Below, in pieces: positions 47,089 through 59,392 of a DNA stretch of 59,392 nt. The position numbers and the translations under genes are program-made. The notes beneath the pieces were generated by a model that saw only the letters and a program-made list of their open reading frames with translations, was not told the origin of the DNA and did no database searches. Source of the DNA: Klebsiella pneumoniae (lineage in GTDB: Bacteria; Pseudomonadota; Gammaproteobacteria; Steroidobacterales; Steroidobacteraceae); the NCBI GenBank assembly GCA_945860725.1, contig CAMAQZ010000009.1, forward strand, positions 1-59,392. The letters are read 5' to 3'. Every line of letters begins with the position of its first letter. Positions within the stretch are counted from its first letter, which is position 1.

Positions 47089-49362
47089 GTGCTGTCTAAC
47101 GAACTCGAAACTTGCATCAACAAGGCGTTCCATGAGGCGCGTGCCGGAAGGCATGAGTTCCTCACCGTGGAGCATCTGCTGCACGCCATCCTTCAGACCC
47201 CGAAGGTCCGCGAGGTGCTGCGCGCCTGCGGCGCAGAAGTCGATCGTCTCGCTGCCGAACTGCATGCGCACATCGAAGCGAGCACGCCGCGCCTGAAGGC
47301 GGGCGAGGACCGCGAGGTCCAGCCGACGCTCGGGTTCCAGCGCGTCCTGCAGCGTGCCGTGTTCCATGTGCAGTCGAGCGGTCGCAAGGAAGTCGGCGTC
47401 GTCAATGTCCTGATCGCCATCTTCAGCGAAAAGCAGAGCCACGCCGTCTTCCTGCTCGGGAAAGAGGGCGTCTCACGCCTCGAAGTCGTCAATTTCGTCG
47501 CGCACGGTGGCCCGAAGGACGGCGAAGAGAAGGCCGACAAGGCGGAGGCCGCAGCCCCTGGTGCCGATCCTCGCGAGGCCGACGGCGGTAGTGCGCTGGA
47601 GAAATACGCGACCAACCTCAATCAGCGCGCCGAAGCCGGCAAGATCGACCCATTGATCGGCCGCGATATGGAGGTCGAGCGCACCATCGAAATCCTCTGC
47701 CGTCGGCGCAAGAACAACCCGCTGTTCGTCGGCGAGGCCGGGGTCGGCAAGACCGCGATCGCCGAGGGGTTGGCGCGGCGCATCGTCGAGGGTCAGGTGC
47801 CGGAGGTGCTCGCGGGCGCGACGATCTGGTCGCTCGACATGGGCTCGCTGATCGCCGGCACCAAATACCGCGGCGATTTCGAGAAGCGACTGAAAGCCGT
47901 CATCGCTGAGCTCGGCAAGCAGCCCGGCTCCATCCTCTTCATCGACGAGATCCACACCGTGATCGGCGCCGGTGCCGCCTCGGGCGGTGTGATGGACGCT
48001 TCCAACCTCATCAAGCCCGTGCTCAGTAACGGCGAGCTGCGTTGCATCGGCTCGACCACTTATAGCGAGTATCGCGGCATCTTCGAGAAGGACCACGCGC
48101 TCGCGCGGCGGTTCCAGAAGATAGATGTCGTGGAGCCCTCGGTCCCCGAGACCATCGAGATCCTGAAGGGGCTACGCAGCCGCTTCGAAGAGCACCACCA
48201 GGTGACCTACACCGAGGAAGCCCTGAAGGTCGCTGCCGTACTCGCCGCGCGCCACATCAATGATCGTCACCTGCCGGACAAGGCGATCGACGTGATCGAC
48301 GAGGCAGGCGCCCGTCTGCGCCTGCAGCCTGCCGCGAGCCGTGAGACCGTCGTCGATGTGCGGCACATCGAGGATGTCGTGGCGCGCATCGCCCGCATCC
48401 CGCCCAAGACCGTCTCGAGCAACGACAAAGAGACGCTGCGCAACCTCGAGCGCAACCTCAAGCTCGTGATCTTCGGTCAGGACAAGGCCGTCGAGACCTT
48501 GGCGGCGGCCATCAAGATGTCGCGGTCGGGTCTCGGTGATGAGCGCAAGCCGGTCGGCAATTTCCTCTTCGCCGGGCCGACGGGTGTGGGCAAGACCGAG
48601 GTCACGCGCCAGCTCGCCATCGCACTAGGCATCGAGTTCATCCGCTTCGACATGTCCGAATACATGGAGCGCCACACCGTGTCGCGCCTGATCGGCGCGC
48701 CGCCGGGCTATGTCGGCTTCGACCAGGGTGGCTTGCTCACCGAGGCGATCTCCAAGCACCCCCATGCGGTGCTGCTGCTCGATGAGATCGAGAAGGCCCA
48801 TCCGGATGTCTTCAACCTGCTCTTGCAGGTCATGGACCACGGTACGCTCACCGACAACAACGGTCGCAAGGCCGATTTCCGCAAGGTCATCATCGTCATG
48901 ACCACCAATGCTGGGGCCGCCGACATGGCGCGCTCCTCCATCGGGTTCACCCAGCAGGACAACGCCACCGACGGCATGGAAGCCATCAAGCGGCTGTTCT
49001 CGCCCGAGTTCCGCAACCGGCTCGACGCCGTGATCCAGTTCAACGGGCTCGACGAGTCCACGATCGAGCGCGTGGTCGAGAAATTGTTGGTGGAGTTCGA
49101 GGCGCAGTTGGAGGCCAAGCGCGTGGTGGTGCACATGGAAGACGCGGCGCGGAGCTGGGTCGCTCACAAGGGCTACGACCCAAAGATGGGTGCGCGCCCG
49201 ATGGCGCGGGTCATCCAGGAGCACATCAAGCGGCCGCTCGCCGAAGAATTGCTGTTCGGGAAACTGGTGGACGGCGGTCAGGTGCGCATCAGCGTCAAGG
49301 CCGACGGCAGCGGGCTCGATCTCGAATGCAGCACCAACGAGGAGCCGGCGCTCGTCAGCTGA
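47089..49362 (+). CDS. clpA: ClpAP unfoldase subunit ClpA
   Basis: 757-residue AAA+ unfoldase that feeds ClpP. N domain (residues 1-145) for ClpS docking, first AAA with [15 protein letters not shown], second AAA with [14 protein letters not shown] and [18 protein letters not shown]. An IGL-type ClpP loop is seen around SSIGFTQQ. The start is GTG at 47089 with AGGAG upstream. clpP itself is not in the window. Converges with infA, stops 2 bases apart. Confidence 0.97.
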   Translation: MLSNELETCINKAFHEARAGRHEFLTVEHLLHAILQTPKVREVLRACGAEVDRLAAELHAHIEASTPRLKAGEDREVQPTLGFQRVLQRAVFHVQSSGRKEVGVVNVLIAIFSEKQSHAVFLLGKEGVSRLEVVNFVAHGGPKDGEEKADKAEAAAPGADPREADGGSALEKYATNLNQRAEAGKIDPLIGRDMEVERTIEILCRRRKNNPLFVGEAGVGKTAIAEGLARRIVEGQVPEVLAGATIWSLDMGSLIAGTKYRGDFEKRLKAVIAELGKQPGSILFIDEIHTVIGAGAASGGVMDASNLIKPVLSNGELRCIGSTTYSEYRGIFEKDHALARRFQKIDVVEPSVPETIEILKGLRSRFEEHHQVTYTEEALKVAAVLAARHINDRHLPDKAIDVIDEAGARLRLQPAASRETVVDVRHIEDVVARIARIPPKTVSSNDKETLRNLERNLKLVIFGQDKAVETLAAAIKMSRSGLGDERKPVGNFLFAGPTGVGKTEVTRQLAIALGIEFIRFDMSEYMERHTVSRLIGAPPGYVGFDQGGLLTEAISKHPHAVLLLDEIEKAHPDVFNLLLQVMDHGTLTDNNGRKADFRKVIIVMTTNAGAADMARSSIGFTQQDNATDGMEAIKRLFSPEFRNRLDAVIQFNGLDESTIERVVEKLLVEFEAQLEAKRVVVHMEDAARSWVAHKGYDPKMGARPMARVIQEHIKRPLAEELLFGKLVDGGQVRISVKADGSGLDLECSTNEEPALVS

Positions 49363-49364
49363 GG

Positions 49365-49583
49365 TCAGCGCCCGCGGTAGACGATGCGTGCCTTCGAGAG
49401 ATCGTACGGGGTCATCTCGACGGTGACCGTGTCGCCGGTGAGGATGCGGATGTAGTTCTTGCGCATCTTTCCGGAGATATGCGCCGTGACCAAGTGCCCG
49501 TTCTTCAGCTTCACGCGAAAGGTGGTGTTCGGCAGGGTCTCGACGACTTCGCCGTCCATCTGGATCGCGTCTTCTTTCGACAT
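49365..49583 (-). CDS. infA: Translation initiation factor IF-1
   Basis: 72-residue OB-fold protein that blocks the ribosomal A site during initiation. Canonical start [22 protein letters not shown] at ATG 49583 and [17 protein letters not shown] are diagnostic. A longer frame adds five residues and is not used. It lies 62 bases downstream of aat on the same strand, and its stop faces the clpA stop; aat-infA-clpA is a conserved gammaproteobacterial neighbourhood. Confidence 0.98.
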   Translation of the reverse strand: MSKEDAIQMDGEVVETLPNTTFRVKLKNGHLVTAHISGKMRKNYIRILTGDTVTVEMTPYDLSKARIVYRGR

Positions 49584-49645
49584 CAGGTTTGCGGGCACCG
49601 GTTGACTTTAAGAAGCGCGGATTCTGCCGCAGCGCCCCTCGCTAA

Positions 49646-50362
49646 TCAATCTCCGCTGCTTGCCCAACGAGGGGAGATGGTCGGGTTGCAGTGCTCTGCG
49701 AGCAACCCTTGGAACTCCGCCCGCGCGACCGGACGGGCGCCGAGCGAGGCCAGATGGCCCGTCTCCATCTGACAGTCCACCAGCGCGATCCCGGCGGTGA
49801 GGCAACGCCGGACCAACGCCGAGAGGGCGAACTTCGAGGCATCGGTCTCGAGGCTGAACATCGATTCGCCGAAGAAACAGGCACCCAATTGCACCCCGTA
49901 GAGCCCACCGACCAGTCGACCTTGCCGCCAGGTCTCCACGCTGTGCGCGAGCCCGCGCCGGTACATCTCTAGGTAGGCGGCCCGCATCTCAGCGGTGATC
50001 CAGGTGCCACCGCCCTCGCTGCGGCGGGGGGCTGCGCAGGCGCCGACCACGGCATCAAAATCGCTGTCGAGCCGCAGTTCGAATCCGCCGTGGCGCTCGC
50101 GTTTGGCGAGCGAGCGGGAGCGGCGGAATTCGCTTGGGAACAGCAGCATGCGCGGGTCGGGTGACCACCAAAGGATCGGCTGACCCTCGGAATACCACGG
50201 GAAAATGCCGCGTCGGTAGGCCGCTTCGAGGCGCTCCGGTGACAGGTCTCCCCCTGCGGCGATGAGGCCGGGCGGCTCCTCCTGCACCGACTCCAAGGGT
50301 GGGAACGCAGTGGGGTCACCCGCCGGATCCAGCCAAGTGAGCCGCGGACGGCGCGGTCTCAC
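49646..50362 (-). CDS. aat: Leucyl/phenylalanyl-tRNA-protein transferase
   Basis: Adds Leu or Phe from aminoacyl-tRNA to N-terminal Lys or Arg, creating N-degrons read by ClpS. 238 residues, GNAT-like fold. GIFPWYSEGQPILWWSPDPRMLL near residues 52-74 and FFGESMFSLETDASKFALSAL are family signatures. GTG at 50362 overlaps the stop of the FemAB-like gene by 4 bases, so the two are coupled. Confidence 0.96.
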   Translation of the reverse strand: MRPRRPRLTWLDPAGDPTAFPPLESVQEEPPGLIAAGGDLSPERLEAAYRRGIFPWYSEGQPILWWSPDPRMLLFPSEFRRSRSLAKRERHGGFELRLDSDFDAVVGACAAPRRSEGGGTWITAEMRAAYLEMYRRGLAHSVETWRQGRLVGGLYGVQLGACFFGESMFSLETDASKFALSALVRRCLTAGIALVDCQMETGHLASLGARPVARAEFQGLLAEHCNPTISPRWASSGD

Positions 50363-51518
50363 GGGGTGAGTTCCTGACGATAGGGTACGTGTTCACCGAT
50401 GCCTGCCGCGTACTCGTCCACGCTGGCGCCCTCGGCACGCAGGTAGTCGGCGATGGCGCGACGGAACCGTGGATCGGCGATCCGATGCGCGGAATGCGTC
50501 AGGGTCGGCACGAAACCGCGGGCGACCTTGTGCTCGCCCTGCGTGCCGGGCTCGAAGCGCGCGATACCGTGCTCGATGCAGTGCTCGATGCCTTGGTGGT
50601 AACAGGTCTCGAAGTGCAGGCTGTGGAACTCGTCCGCTGCGCCCCAGTAGCGGCCGTAGAGCGTATCGCCGCCGACGAAGAACACCGCGACCGCGACGAT
50701 CGCGCCTCGGCGTTCGGCGAACTTGAAGAGCAGCGAGTCCCCGAGCGAGCGAGCGAGGACACGGAAGCACTCGAGGCCGAGGTAGGGCTCCTGGCCGCGG
50801 CGCAGAAAGGTGCCGCGGTGCAATTGCCACGCGGCGAGCACCTCGGCGGGTGCGGCGTCACGGCCGTATACCGTGCGGAAGGTGATGCCTTCCTCGGCGA
50901 CCCGGCGCCGCTCACGGCGTGCTTTCTTGCGTTTTTCGGCGGTGAAGCCGGCGAGGAAGTCCTCGAAGTGCGCGTAGCCCCGGTTATGCCAGTGGAACTG
51001 GCAGTCACGGCGCATCAGCCATCCGTCATCGCCGGTCGCACCGGCAGCGGCGATCACCTGACGATCGGTCTCCGCGGGGAACAGCACATGGGTCGAGGAG
51101 AGACCGCGATCGTCGGCGGCCGCTGCGAGCGCCGACAACAGCGCGGACGCCACGGCCGGATGATCGAGATCCGCGCGCACCAGCAGCCTCGGCCCGGTCG
51201 CGGGCGTGAACGGCGCGGCAACCACCAGCTTCGGGTAGTACTGCAGCCCGTGGCGGGCATAGGCTTGCGCCCACGCGAAATCGAAGACGTACTCGCCGTA
51301 GGAATGCGGCTTCAACCAACCGGGTGCGGCGGCTGCCAGCCCTTGGTCGTCGCTGAGCGTGACGATGAACGGCTGCCAACCGCTGCGTCCGCCGATGCTG
51401 CCGCCTTCGGCGAGCGCGGCCAGGAAGGCGTGGCGCAGGAACGGGTATCGCGGGTCGCCGAGCGCATCCCATCCGTCCGCCGGGATGTCCTCGACCCGCT
51501 CGAGGAGTCCGGTGCGCA

Positions 51519-51519
<1 letters not shown>
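50359..51519 (-). CDS. FemAB/GNAT-like protein (COG3146/DUF482 family)
   Basis: 386-residue protein of the family labelled peptidoglycan-biosynthesis-like or DUF482, with a FemAB/GNAT fold. The middle has [31 protein letters not shown], and the C-terminal acyltransferase part has [35 protein letters not shown] then [15 protein letters not shown]. FemAB relatives transfer amino acids from aminoacyl-tRNA, but the substrate here is unknown. ATG at 51519 shares a base with the trxB stop and its end overlaps aat. Confidence 0.78.
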
Positions 51520-52550
<1,031 letters not shown>

Positions 52551-52633
52551 TCACACTGCGGTCGGCCTGTCCCGGAGCGACCGTTTACTCTAGAATCCCC
52601 CGGCGAGCAAGATGCCGCACACGAGGGCCTGTC

Positions 52634-54982
52634 TTGGCCGAATCCGCCGCGAAGAACGAAGCACCTGCCCCCTTGTCCGAAGCCCTGAAGCGCGGTCTGC
52701 GCGAGGGCGGTGTGATCCTGTTAGGCGTGCTGGCGGTCATGTTGTTCGCGGCGCTATCGACCTGGAGCTCAGCCGACCCGGGCTTCACCTACACCGGCGC
52801 AGTGGAGCCTCTCGCCGTCGGGGGCGATGTCGATCCGGTACATAACCTGATCGGACGCCAAGGCGCGTGGCTCGCCGACACACTCTTCTTCCTGTTCGGC
52901 CGACCCGCTTTCCTTTTCCCGCTGATGCTGGGGGCCGCCTGTCTCTGGTTGCACCGGCGGCGTGGCGTCGACACACCGTCCTCGCGCATCGGTACCTTGC
53001 TACGGGTCGGCGGCTTCGTGGTGATGCTCGCGTCGGGTTGTGCACTCACCTCGTTGCACTGGGGCGCAGGGTCGCTGCGTCAAGGTGCGGGTGGCGTGCT
53101 CGGCAGCGTGGTCGGCGACTGGATGCGCGGCAACTTCAACTTCGTCGGCGGGACGCTGCTGCTGCTCGCCGTCGGGATGGTCGGTGTGACGCTTGCTTTC
53201 GGGGTCTCTTGGCTCGGTGTCATCGACCGTCTGGGCGGTGGCCTCTGGGGCGGCATCGACTGGCTGCGCGCACGCCGGCTCAAGGCGCAGGACGTCGCCG
53301 AAGGCGAGGTGCGTCGCGCCGTCCGCAAGGGCAACGCCGAGATCGAGGCGCGCCGTACCGCCTCGCGCGCGAAGCCGCGCATCGAGCCCCCCGCGCCGCA
53401 GGCGGAGCAGAGCGAGCGCATCGAGAAAGAGCGGCAGGTGCCATTGTTCCACGCCAAGGCGGGCGAGCTGCCCCCCCTGCAACTGCTCGACGACCCGCAG
53501 GTGCGCGAAGCCTCCTATTCGCCCGAGGCGCTCGAGGCCATGTCGCGTCTCGTCGAACTCAAACTCAAAGATTTCGGCGTCGAGGTCGAGGTGGTGGCCG
53601 TGCTGCCGGGCCCCGTGATCACACGCTTTGAGCTGCGTCCGGCACCGGGCGTCAAGGCGAGCCAGATCAGCAGCCTCTCCAAGGACCTCGCCCGGGCGCT
53701 CTCGGCCGTCAGCGTGCGCGTGGTCGAGGTGATCCCCGGCAAGTCGGTCATGGGTCTCGAGATACCGAACGAGAAACGGGAGCTCGTCACCTTCGGCGAG
53801 ATCGTCAGATCCAAAGCCTACGACGAGGTCAACTCGCCGCTCGCCATCGCGCTCGGCAAGGACATCGGTGGCGCACCGGTGGTCGCCGACCTGCAGCGCA
53901 TGCCGCACCTGCTGGTCGCGGGCACCACCGGCTCGGGCAAGTCGGTGGCAGTCAACGCGATGATCCTCTCGATCCTCTACAAGAGCACGGCCGAGGATGT
54001 CCGGTTGATCATGATCGATCCGAAGATGCTGGAGCTCTCGGTCTACGAGGGTATCCCGCACCTGCTCGCGCCGGTCGTGACCGACATGAAGAACGCCGCC
54101 AATTCGCTGCGTTGGTGCGTGGCCGAGATGGAGCGTCGCTATCAGTTGATGGCGGCGCTTGGCGTGCGCAACATCGCGGGCTTCAACCGCAAGGTGCGCG
54201 ACGCCATCGCCGACAAAAAACCGATCAAGAACCCGGTGCTGCTGCAGCATGCGGCCAACGACCCGAGCATCGACCAGTCGCAGATTCCCGATCTTGAGCC
54301 GCTGCCGTTCATCGTCGTCATCATCGATGAGCTCGCCGACATGATGATGGTCGTCGGCAAGCAGGTCGAGGAGCTGATCGCGCGTCTCGCGCAGAAAGCC
54401 CGCGCCTCCGGCATCCACCTCATCCTCGCCACGCAGCGTCCCTCGGTGGATGTCATCACCGGCCTCATCAAGGCCAATATCCCTTGCCGCATCGCCTTCC
54501 AGGTGTCGGCCAAGGTCGATTCGCGCACCATCCTCGACCAGAGCGGCGCTGAATCCTTGCTCGGCCACGGCGACATGCTCTATCTGCCGGCGGGCACCTC
54601 TCTGCCCACCCGCGTCCATGGCGCGTTCGTCGCCGACCACGAAGTGCACAAGGTGGTCGAGGCGCTGCGCAAGACCGGCGCGCCGAACTACATCGACGAA
54701 GTGCTCTCCGGTCCCCGCGGCCCGGTGCCCGGTCTTTCCCCCGCGGACGGCGAGGGTGGTAGCGGGGGCGGTGACCCCGAGCAGGACGTGCTCTACGACG
54801 AAGCCGTCAAGATCGTCATCACCGAGCGCAAGCCCTCGATCTCCTATGTGCAGCGGCGGCTCAAAATCGGCTACAACCGGGCGGCGCGCCTCATCGAAGC
54901 GATGGAGACGGCGGGCCTCGTCGGACCGCTGCAGGCGAACGGCGGACGCGAGATCCTGGTGCCCGCCCCGGCGGGCGAGTGA
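52634..54982 (+). CDS. ftsK: DNA translocase FtsK
   Basis: 782-residue septal DNA pump that aligns chromosome dimers for XerCD. N-terminal membrane domain with four segments (about residues 20-185), a short charged linker, then the motor with Walker [15 protein letters not shown] and [12 protein letters not shown] Walker B region, and a C-terminal gamma winged helix ([24 protein letters not shown]) that reads KOPS. The only in-frame start is TTG at 52634, with GAGGG upstream; a TAGAAT at 52591-52596 may be the -10. Confidence 0.96.
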   Translation: MAESAAKNEAPAPLSEALKRGLREGGVILLGVLAVMLFAALSTWSSADPGFTYTGAVEPLAVGGDVDPVHNLIGRQGAWLADTLFFLFGRPAFLFPLMLGAACLWLHRRRGVDTPSSRIGTLLRVGGFVVMLASGCALTSLHWGAGSLRQGAGGVLGSVVGDWMRGNFNFVGGTLLLLAVGMVGVTLAFGVSWLGVIDRLGGGLWGGIDWLRARRLKAQDVAEGEVRRAVRKGNAEIEARRTASRAKPRIEPPAPQAEQSERIEKERQVPLFHAKAGELPPLQLLDDPQVREASYSPEALEAMSRLVELKLKDFGVEVEVVAVLPGPVITRFELRPAPGVKASQISSLSKDLARALSAVSVRVVEVIPGKSVMGLEIPNEKRELVTFGEIVRSKAYDEVNSPLAIALGKDIGGAPVVADLQRMPHLLVAGTTGSGKSVAVNAMILSILYKSTAEDVRLIMIDPKMLELSVYEGIPHLLAPVVTDMKNAANSLRWCVAEMERRYQLMAALGVRNIAGFNRKVRDAIADKKPIKNPVLLQHAANDPSIDQSQIPDLEPLPFIVVIIDELADMMMVVGKQVEELIARLAQKARASGIHLILATQRPSVDVITGLIKANIPCRIAFQVSAKVDSRTILDQSGAESLLGHGDMLYLPAGTSLPTRVHGAFVADHEVHKVVEALRKTGAPNYIDEVLSGPRGPVPGLSPADGEGGSGGGDPEQDVLYDEAVKIVITERKPSISYVQRRLKIGYNRAARLIEAMETAGLVGPLQANGGREILVPAPAGE

Positions 54983-55677
54983 GCGCTCTTCGGTCGATGC
55001 GTCGCAGGGCCTTCCGGCCGCTGTGGGGCGCCGTGTTCGCCGCGGCGGTCCTCTTCGCAGGCGGTCCGTCGGTCGCTTTTTCGCAGGGCGGCGCGACGGT
55101 CGCCACGGCGCTCGACCAATACCTTGAGGGTTTGGTGAGTTGGCGTGCCGAGTTCACCCAGTCGACCACGGATGCCCGTGGCCGCACCCGCCCGGTACAG
55201 GAAGGTCTGCTCGTCGTGCAGCGACCGGGGCGTTTCCGTTGGCAGATCCGCAGCACCGGGACGCCGGCGTCACAAGCAGCGCAGGTGATGGTCGCGGACG
55301 GTAAAAATCTTTGGTTCTACGATCGCGACCTCGACCAGGTGACCGTCAAACCCAGCGGTGGCGCACTCACCGCGACCCCAGCGATGCTGCTCGCGGGCAC
55401 CGTGCCGCTGCGCGAGCGCTTCGATGTCGCGGCGACCGGTCGGCGCGGGGGGCTCGAGTGGGTGAAGGTCGTGCCGCGAGGCCTCGATGCCGAGTTCCGT
55501 GAGGCTCGCTTCGGTTTCGCGGGGCTCGAGCTTCGGCGCCTTGAGCTCGACGACAAGCTCGGCCAACAGGTCGTGCTGTCGTTCCGGGGTGGTGTGCGCA
55601 ATCCTGCGTTGCCACCGTCGACGCTGAGGTTCGAACCGCCCGCCGGTGCCGATCTGATCGGCAAGCCGGCGTCCTGA
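54979..55677 (+). CDS. lolA: Outer-membrane lipoprotein carrier LolA
   Basis: Periplasmic chaperone that moves lipoproteins from LolCDE to LolB. 232 residues from GTG at 54979, which overlaps the ftsK stop. The signal peptide ends near SVAFSQG. The hydrophobic half-barrel strands include [51 protein letters not shown] and a closing [13 protein letters not shown]. ftsK-lolA-rarA is the conserved order, here with a VanZ-like insert. Confidence 0.94.
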   Translation: MSALRSMRRRAFRPLWGAVFAAAVLFAGGPSVAFSQGGATVATALDQYLEGLVSWRAEFTQSTTDARGRTRPVQEGLLVVQRPGRFRWQIRSTGTPASQAAQVMVADGKNLWFYDRDLDQVTVKPSGGALTATPAMLLAGTVPLRERFDVAATGRRGGLEWVKVVPRGLDAEFREARFGFAGLELRRLELDDKLGQQVVLSFRGGVRNPALPPSTLRFEPPAGADLIGKPAS

Positions 55678-56084
55678 TGCACGGAGCCTTCCGGATGCGC
55701 GCACTGCATTGGCGGGGGTTCTGGCTGTCGGGCGGTGCCGCGCTGGTGCTGCTCGTCACCTTCTTGTGTCTTCGGCCGTCGACGGGGGGCGAACAGTTGT
55801 TCCCGAACGCTGACAAATGGGCGCATTTTTTGGCGTTCTTTGCGCTTGCCGGCATGCAGCTCGCGCTGGTCGAGCGTCGGTACTACGCATCGGTCTGTCT
55901 GGGGCTGCTCGCCTTCGGGGGCGCCATCGAGATCGCGCAGTACCTGCTGCCGTATGGCCGCTCCGCCGAGTGGTTGGATCTGGCCGCGGATGGCCTTGGC
56001 ATCTTGGCGGGATCGCTCCTGTCGCTGTCGATCCGCGAGTCCTGGTTGCAGCGCATCGAGCGCTGGGTCGGCGCGGGTGGCTGA
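55677..56084 (+). CDS. VanZ-like membrane protein
   Basis: 135-residue protein with about four membrane segments. DKWAHFLAFFALA (about residues 45-57) and the AIEIAQYLLPYGRSAEWLDLAADGLGILAG segment carry the H-x-x-x-F and E-x-x-Q...R...D...D pattern of VanZ-family proteins. Family members are common beside lolA/rarA-type genes and their role is unknown; it need not involve glycopeptide resistance. It shares one base with the lolA stop. Confidence 0.78.
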   Translation: MHGAFRMRALHWRGFWLSGGAALVLLVTFLCLRPSTGGEQLFPNADKWAHFLAFFALAGMQLALVERRYYASVCLGLLAFGGAIEIAQYLLPYGRSAEWLDLAADGLGILAGSLLSLSIRESWLQRIERWVGAGG

Positions 56085-56094
56085 ACAGACCGTC

Positions 56095-57510
56095 ATGGGA
56101 CTGGGTGGTTCGGCGGAGCCTCCGCGCAGCGCGGCGCCCCTCGCGGCGGAACGCCCGCTCACCGAGCGTCCGCTCGCGGACAGGATGCGGCCGCGCAGCA
56201 TCGCCGACATCGTCGGTCAACCGCAGCTGTTGGGGTCCGGCAAACCGCTGCGCGTCGCGCTCGAGACCGGCCGCCTGCACTCGATGGTGCTGTGGGGTCC
56301 GCCGGGGTCGGGAAAGACCACCCTCGCACGCCTTGTGGCGCAAGGTTCGGACGCGCAGTTCATCGCGTTGTCTGCGGTCATGGCGGGCATCAAGGACGTA
56401 CGCGCCGCGGTCGAAAAGGCGCAGGCCGAACGCACCGCCACCGGCCGGCGAACGGTACTGTTCCTCGACGAGGTGCATCGCTTCAACAAAACCCAGCAGG
56501 ACACCTTCCTGCCGTACATCGAGGACGGCACGCTGGTGTTCATCGGTGCGACCACCGAGAACCCGTCCTTCGAGGTGGTGAGCGCATTGCTGTCGCGGGC
56601 GCGGGTGTATGTGCTGCGCGCACTGCAGCCCGCCGACGCCGCCGAGATCATGCGTCGCGCGCTCGCCGACCCTGAGCGAGGCTTGGGTGGGCGCGGGCCG
56701 GGCGGGGCGGATGTCGAGGTCGACGAACCTGCGCTCGACTTACTCGCCCGCGCCGCCGATGGCGACGGTCGTCGTGCGCTCAACATGCTCGAGATCGCAG
56801 TCGACCTTGCGGTCGAAGGACGCATCGGCGTGGCGCAGGCCGCCGAGGTCGCGGGCGGCACGCGTCGCCGCTTCGACAAAGGCGGTGAGCAGTTCTACGA
56901 CCAGATGTCGGCGCTGCACAAAAGCGTGCGCGGCACCGACCCGGATGCCGCGCTCTACTGGTTCTGCCGTATGGTCGATGGCGGCTGCGACCCCGGCTAT
57001 CTCGCGCGGCGCATCGTGCGCATGGCGGTGGAGGACATCGGTCTTGCCGACCCGCGCGGATTACAGCTCGCCATCGACGCTTGGACCGCCTACGACCGCC
57101 TCGGCAGCCCGGAGGGCGAACTCGCGCTCGCCAACGCCGTTGTTTATCTCACCTGTGCGCCGAAGAGCAACGCCGTCTACACCGCGTTCAAGGAAGCGAA
57201 CGCGGATGTGCAGGAGTTCGGCACGCTCGAGGTGCCGATGCCGCTGCGCAATGCACCCACCTCGCTCATGAAGGATTTGGGCTACGGTAAAGGGTATCGC
57301 TATGCCCACGACGAGCCGGATGCGTATGCCGCGGGCGAGCGGTATCTGCCCGAGGGGCTGCCCGATCGGCGCTACTACCGGCCTGCGCCGCGCGGTCTCG
57401 AACAGCGCATCGCCGAGGCGCTGGCGCGGCTGCGCGAAGCCAAGGGCCCATCAGGCGGCGGCCGCGACGGCAGCAGCGGCCAAGGTAGCAGCGGCGGGGG
57501 CGAGCGATGA
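56095..57510 (+). CDS. rarA: Replication-associated recombination protein A (RarA)
   Basis: 471-residue AAA+ ATPase of the MgsA/WRNIP1 family acting at stalled forks. ADRMRPRSIADIVGQPQLLG, Walker A LWGPPGSGKTTLARLV, Walker B VLFLDEVHRFNKTQQD, sensor IGATTENPSFEV, then the tetramerisation part with YDQMSALHKSVRGTDPDAALYW. The C-terminal tail is Gly/Ser-rich. ATG at 56095 is chosen; GTG at 56077 would overlap the VanZ-like gene by 8 bases. Overlaps crcB by 4 bases. Confidence 0.95.
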   Translation: MGLGGSAEPPRSAAPLAAERPLTERPLADRMRPRSIADIVGQPQLLGSGKPLRVALETGRLHSMVLWGPPGSGKTTLARLVAQGSDAQFIALSAVMAGIKDVRAAVEKAQAERTATGRRTVLFLDEVHRFNKTQQDTFLPYIEDGTLVFIGATTENPSFEVVSALLSRARVYVLRALQPADAAEIMRRALADPERGLGGRGPGGADVEVDEPALDLLARAADGDGRRALNMLEIAVDLAVEGRIGVAQAAEVAGGTRRRFDKGGEQFYDQMSALHKSVRGTDPDAALYWFCRMVDGGCDPGYLARRIVRMAVEDIGLADPRGLQLAIDAWTAYDRLGSPEGELALANAVVYLTCAPKSNAVYTAFKEANADVQEFGTLEVPMPLRNAPTSLMKDLGYGKGYRYAHDEPDAYAAGERYLPEGLPDRRYYRPAPRGLEQRIAEALARLREAKGPSGGGRDGSSGQGSSGGGER

Positions 57511-57887
57511 GCCCCTGGCTCGCGGTGGCGCTCGGTAGCGCGCTCGGTGGCGTGGGACGCTATGGCCTAGCTCGTCAATGGCCGTGGGTGCCGGGTGGCT
57601 GGCCGACGGCTACAATGGCGGTCAACCTGCTCGGCAGTTTCGCCATCGGCCTGCTGTCGGTGGGGCTGGCGGCGCGGGCGGGCGGCGCCGAGACGGCGCG
57701 GCTCTTCTGGATGACCGGCGTGCTCGGCGGCTTCACCACCTATTCGGCGTTCGCGCTCGAGACGGTGACGCTGGCGGGCGCGGGCGAGGCGATGCGTGCT
57801 GCGGCGTATGTCGCCGTGACGGTACTGGTCTGTCTCGTCGCGGCTTTTGCCGGTCGTGCGCTCGGGATGATGCTCGCCGGCGACTGA
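57507..57887 (+). CDS. crcB: Fluoride ion channel CrcB/Fluc
   Basis: 126-residue four-helix membrane protein that exports fluoride as a dual-topology dimer. GSALGGVGRYGLARQWPW, the NLLGSFAIGLL helix with its conserved Asn, and GVLGGFTTYSAFALET with the phenylalanine box and central Na site are all present. The start overlaps the rarA stop (ATGA). No fluoride riboswitch lies upstream within the operon. Confidence 0.96.
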   Translation: MSPWLAVALGSALGGVGRYGLARQWPWVPGGWPTATMAVNLLGSFAIGLLSVGLAARAGGAETARLFWMTGVLGGFTTYSAFALETVTLAGAGEAMRAAAYVAVTVLVCLVAAFAGRALGMMLAGD

Positions 57888-59195
<1,308 letters not shown>

Positions 59196-59205
59196 ATTGA
59201 CTTAC

Positions 59206-59295
59206 GGAGAGGTGGCAGAGCGGTTTAATGCATCGGTCTTGAAAACCGACGGCCCTTCACGGGGCCCGTGAGTTCGAATCTCACCCTCTCCGCCA
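59206..59295 (+). tRNA. tRNA-Ser(UGA)
   Basis: 90 bases including an encoded CCA. Acceptor stem GGAGAGG/CCTCTCC with discriminator G, anticodon stem TCGGT/ACCGA and loop CTTGAAA with anticodon TGA at 59240-59242, long class II variable arm (59250-59267), T stem GTGAG/CTCAC with TTCGAAT. All serine identity features are present. Ten bases downstream of serS, so it may be cotranscribed with its own synthetase. Confidence 0.97.
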
Positions 59296-59325
59296 TCCCG
59301 ATGAGGACCGAAGCGCCCGTGTCTG

Positions 59326-59352
59326 TTGAAACCACATGCCGTGCGGCATAAT
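59326..59352 (+). promoter_or_regulatory. Promoter of the gene at the right edge
   Basis: -35 TTGAAA at 59326-59331 with CATAAT at 59347-59352 after 15 bases; TAATAC at 59349-59354 gives a 17-base spacer instead. The stretch is clearly more AT-rich than the surrounding DNA. The predicted start falls inside the palindrome that follows. Confidence 0.5.
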
Positions 59353-59369
59353 ACATAACTTGTTATGTA
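59352..59369. promoter_or_regulatory. Palindromic operator TACATAAC-TT-GTTATGTA
   Basis: Perfect 8-bp arms around a TT centre. It overlaps or directly follows the -10, the classic position for a dimeric repressor of the MarR, TetR or PadR kind. The gene beginning 18 bases later may encode the regulator itself; that is an inference. Confidence 0.7.
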
Positions 59370-59387
59370 ATTGAAGAGAGGTGCCTG

Positions 59388-59392
59388 ATGGA
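59388..59392 (+). CDS. Start of an unidentified CDS cut by the window edge
   Basis: ATG at 59388 with AGAGG 6 bases upstream, preceded by a promoter and a palindromic operator. Only one full codon and two bases are visible, so the product cannot be named. Confidence 0.45.

Overview
The window is about 59.4 kb of GC-rich, densely coding DNA that looks chromosomal. Every recognisable neighbourhood is a gammaproteobacterial housekeeping cluster: rnc-era-recO-pdxJ, lolCDE, comEC-exbBD-msbA-lpxK-ycaR-kdsB, rne/rluC, maf/yceD-rpmF-plsX-fabH, clpS-clpA/infA/aat/trxB and ftsK-lolA-rarA-crcB-serS. High GC, a lexA-imuA-imuB-dnaE2 cassette and an alanine-zipper (OprI-like) lipoprotein point to a xanthomonad-, Nevskia- or Steroidobacter-like lineage rather than an enteric. 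This placement is an inference from gene order and protein style, not from a database search.

Layout. 1-6240 (+): 3' part of rnc, era, recO, pdxJ, a PolB-type exonuclease, rlmD and nagZ, mostly joined by 4-base stop/start overlaps. 6248-10338 (-): csiV and mfd. 10430-13661 (+): two LolC/E permeases and LolD. 13798-21571 (+): comEC, exbB, exbD, msbA, lpxK, a Trm112-type protein, kdsB and a small membrane protein. 21565-24423 (-): RNase E; 24773-25960 (+): rluC. 25913-26524 (-): maf; 26585-29412 (+): yceD, rpmF, plsX, fabH, ending at a two-way terminator. 29493-34433: a more variable segment with an Lpp/OprI-like lipoprotein, a methyltransferase, two glycosyltransferases and a PYROXD2-like flavoprotein. 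34439-40867 (+): a LexA-controlled translesion cassette with two near-consensus SOS boxes. 40972-46645 (-): type II secretion genes gspC-D-E-F. 46742-49362 (+): clpS-clpA. 49365-52499 (-): trxB, a FemAB-like protein, aat and infA. 52634-59195 (+): ftsK, lolA, a VanZ-like protein, rarA, crcB, serS, then tRNA-Ser(UGA) and the promoter/operator of a gene that runs off the right edge.

How the genes work together. LolA and LolCDE export lipoproteins to the outer membrane. MsbA, LpxK and KdsB make and flip lipid A-Kdo. PlsX and FabH feed phospholipid and fatty acid synthesis. Aat, ClpS and ClpA form an N-degron pathway. LexA controls ImuA-ImuB-DnaE2 mutagenic repair, with Mfd and RarA as further genome-maintenance factors. 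RNase E, RNase III, Era, RlmD, RluC, YceD and L32 are RNA and ribosome functions.

Most of the window is ordinary core genome. The points I would look at again are: an SOS box lying directly against the dnaE2 start codon; several start codons only 6-9 bases after a -10 box (possible leaderless mRNAs); a ComEC whose metallo-beta-lactamase domain has lost its metal ligands; a GspE without its zinc cysteines; an RNase E leader hairpin that hides the ribosome binding site; in-frame tandem repeats in RNase E and RluC; and a palindromic operator just after the terminal tRNA gene. I did not find a clear new multi-gene system.
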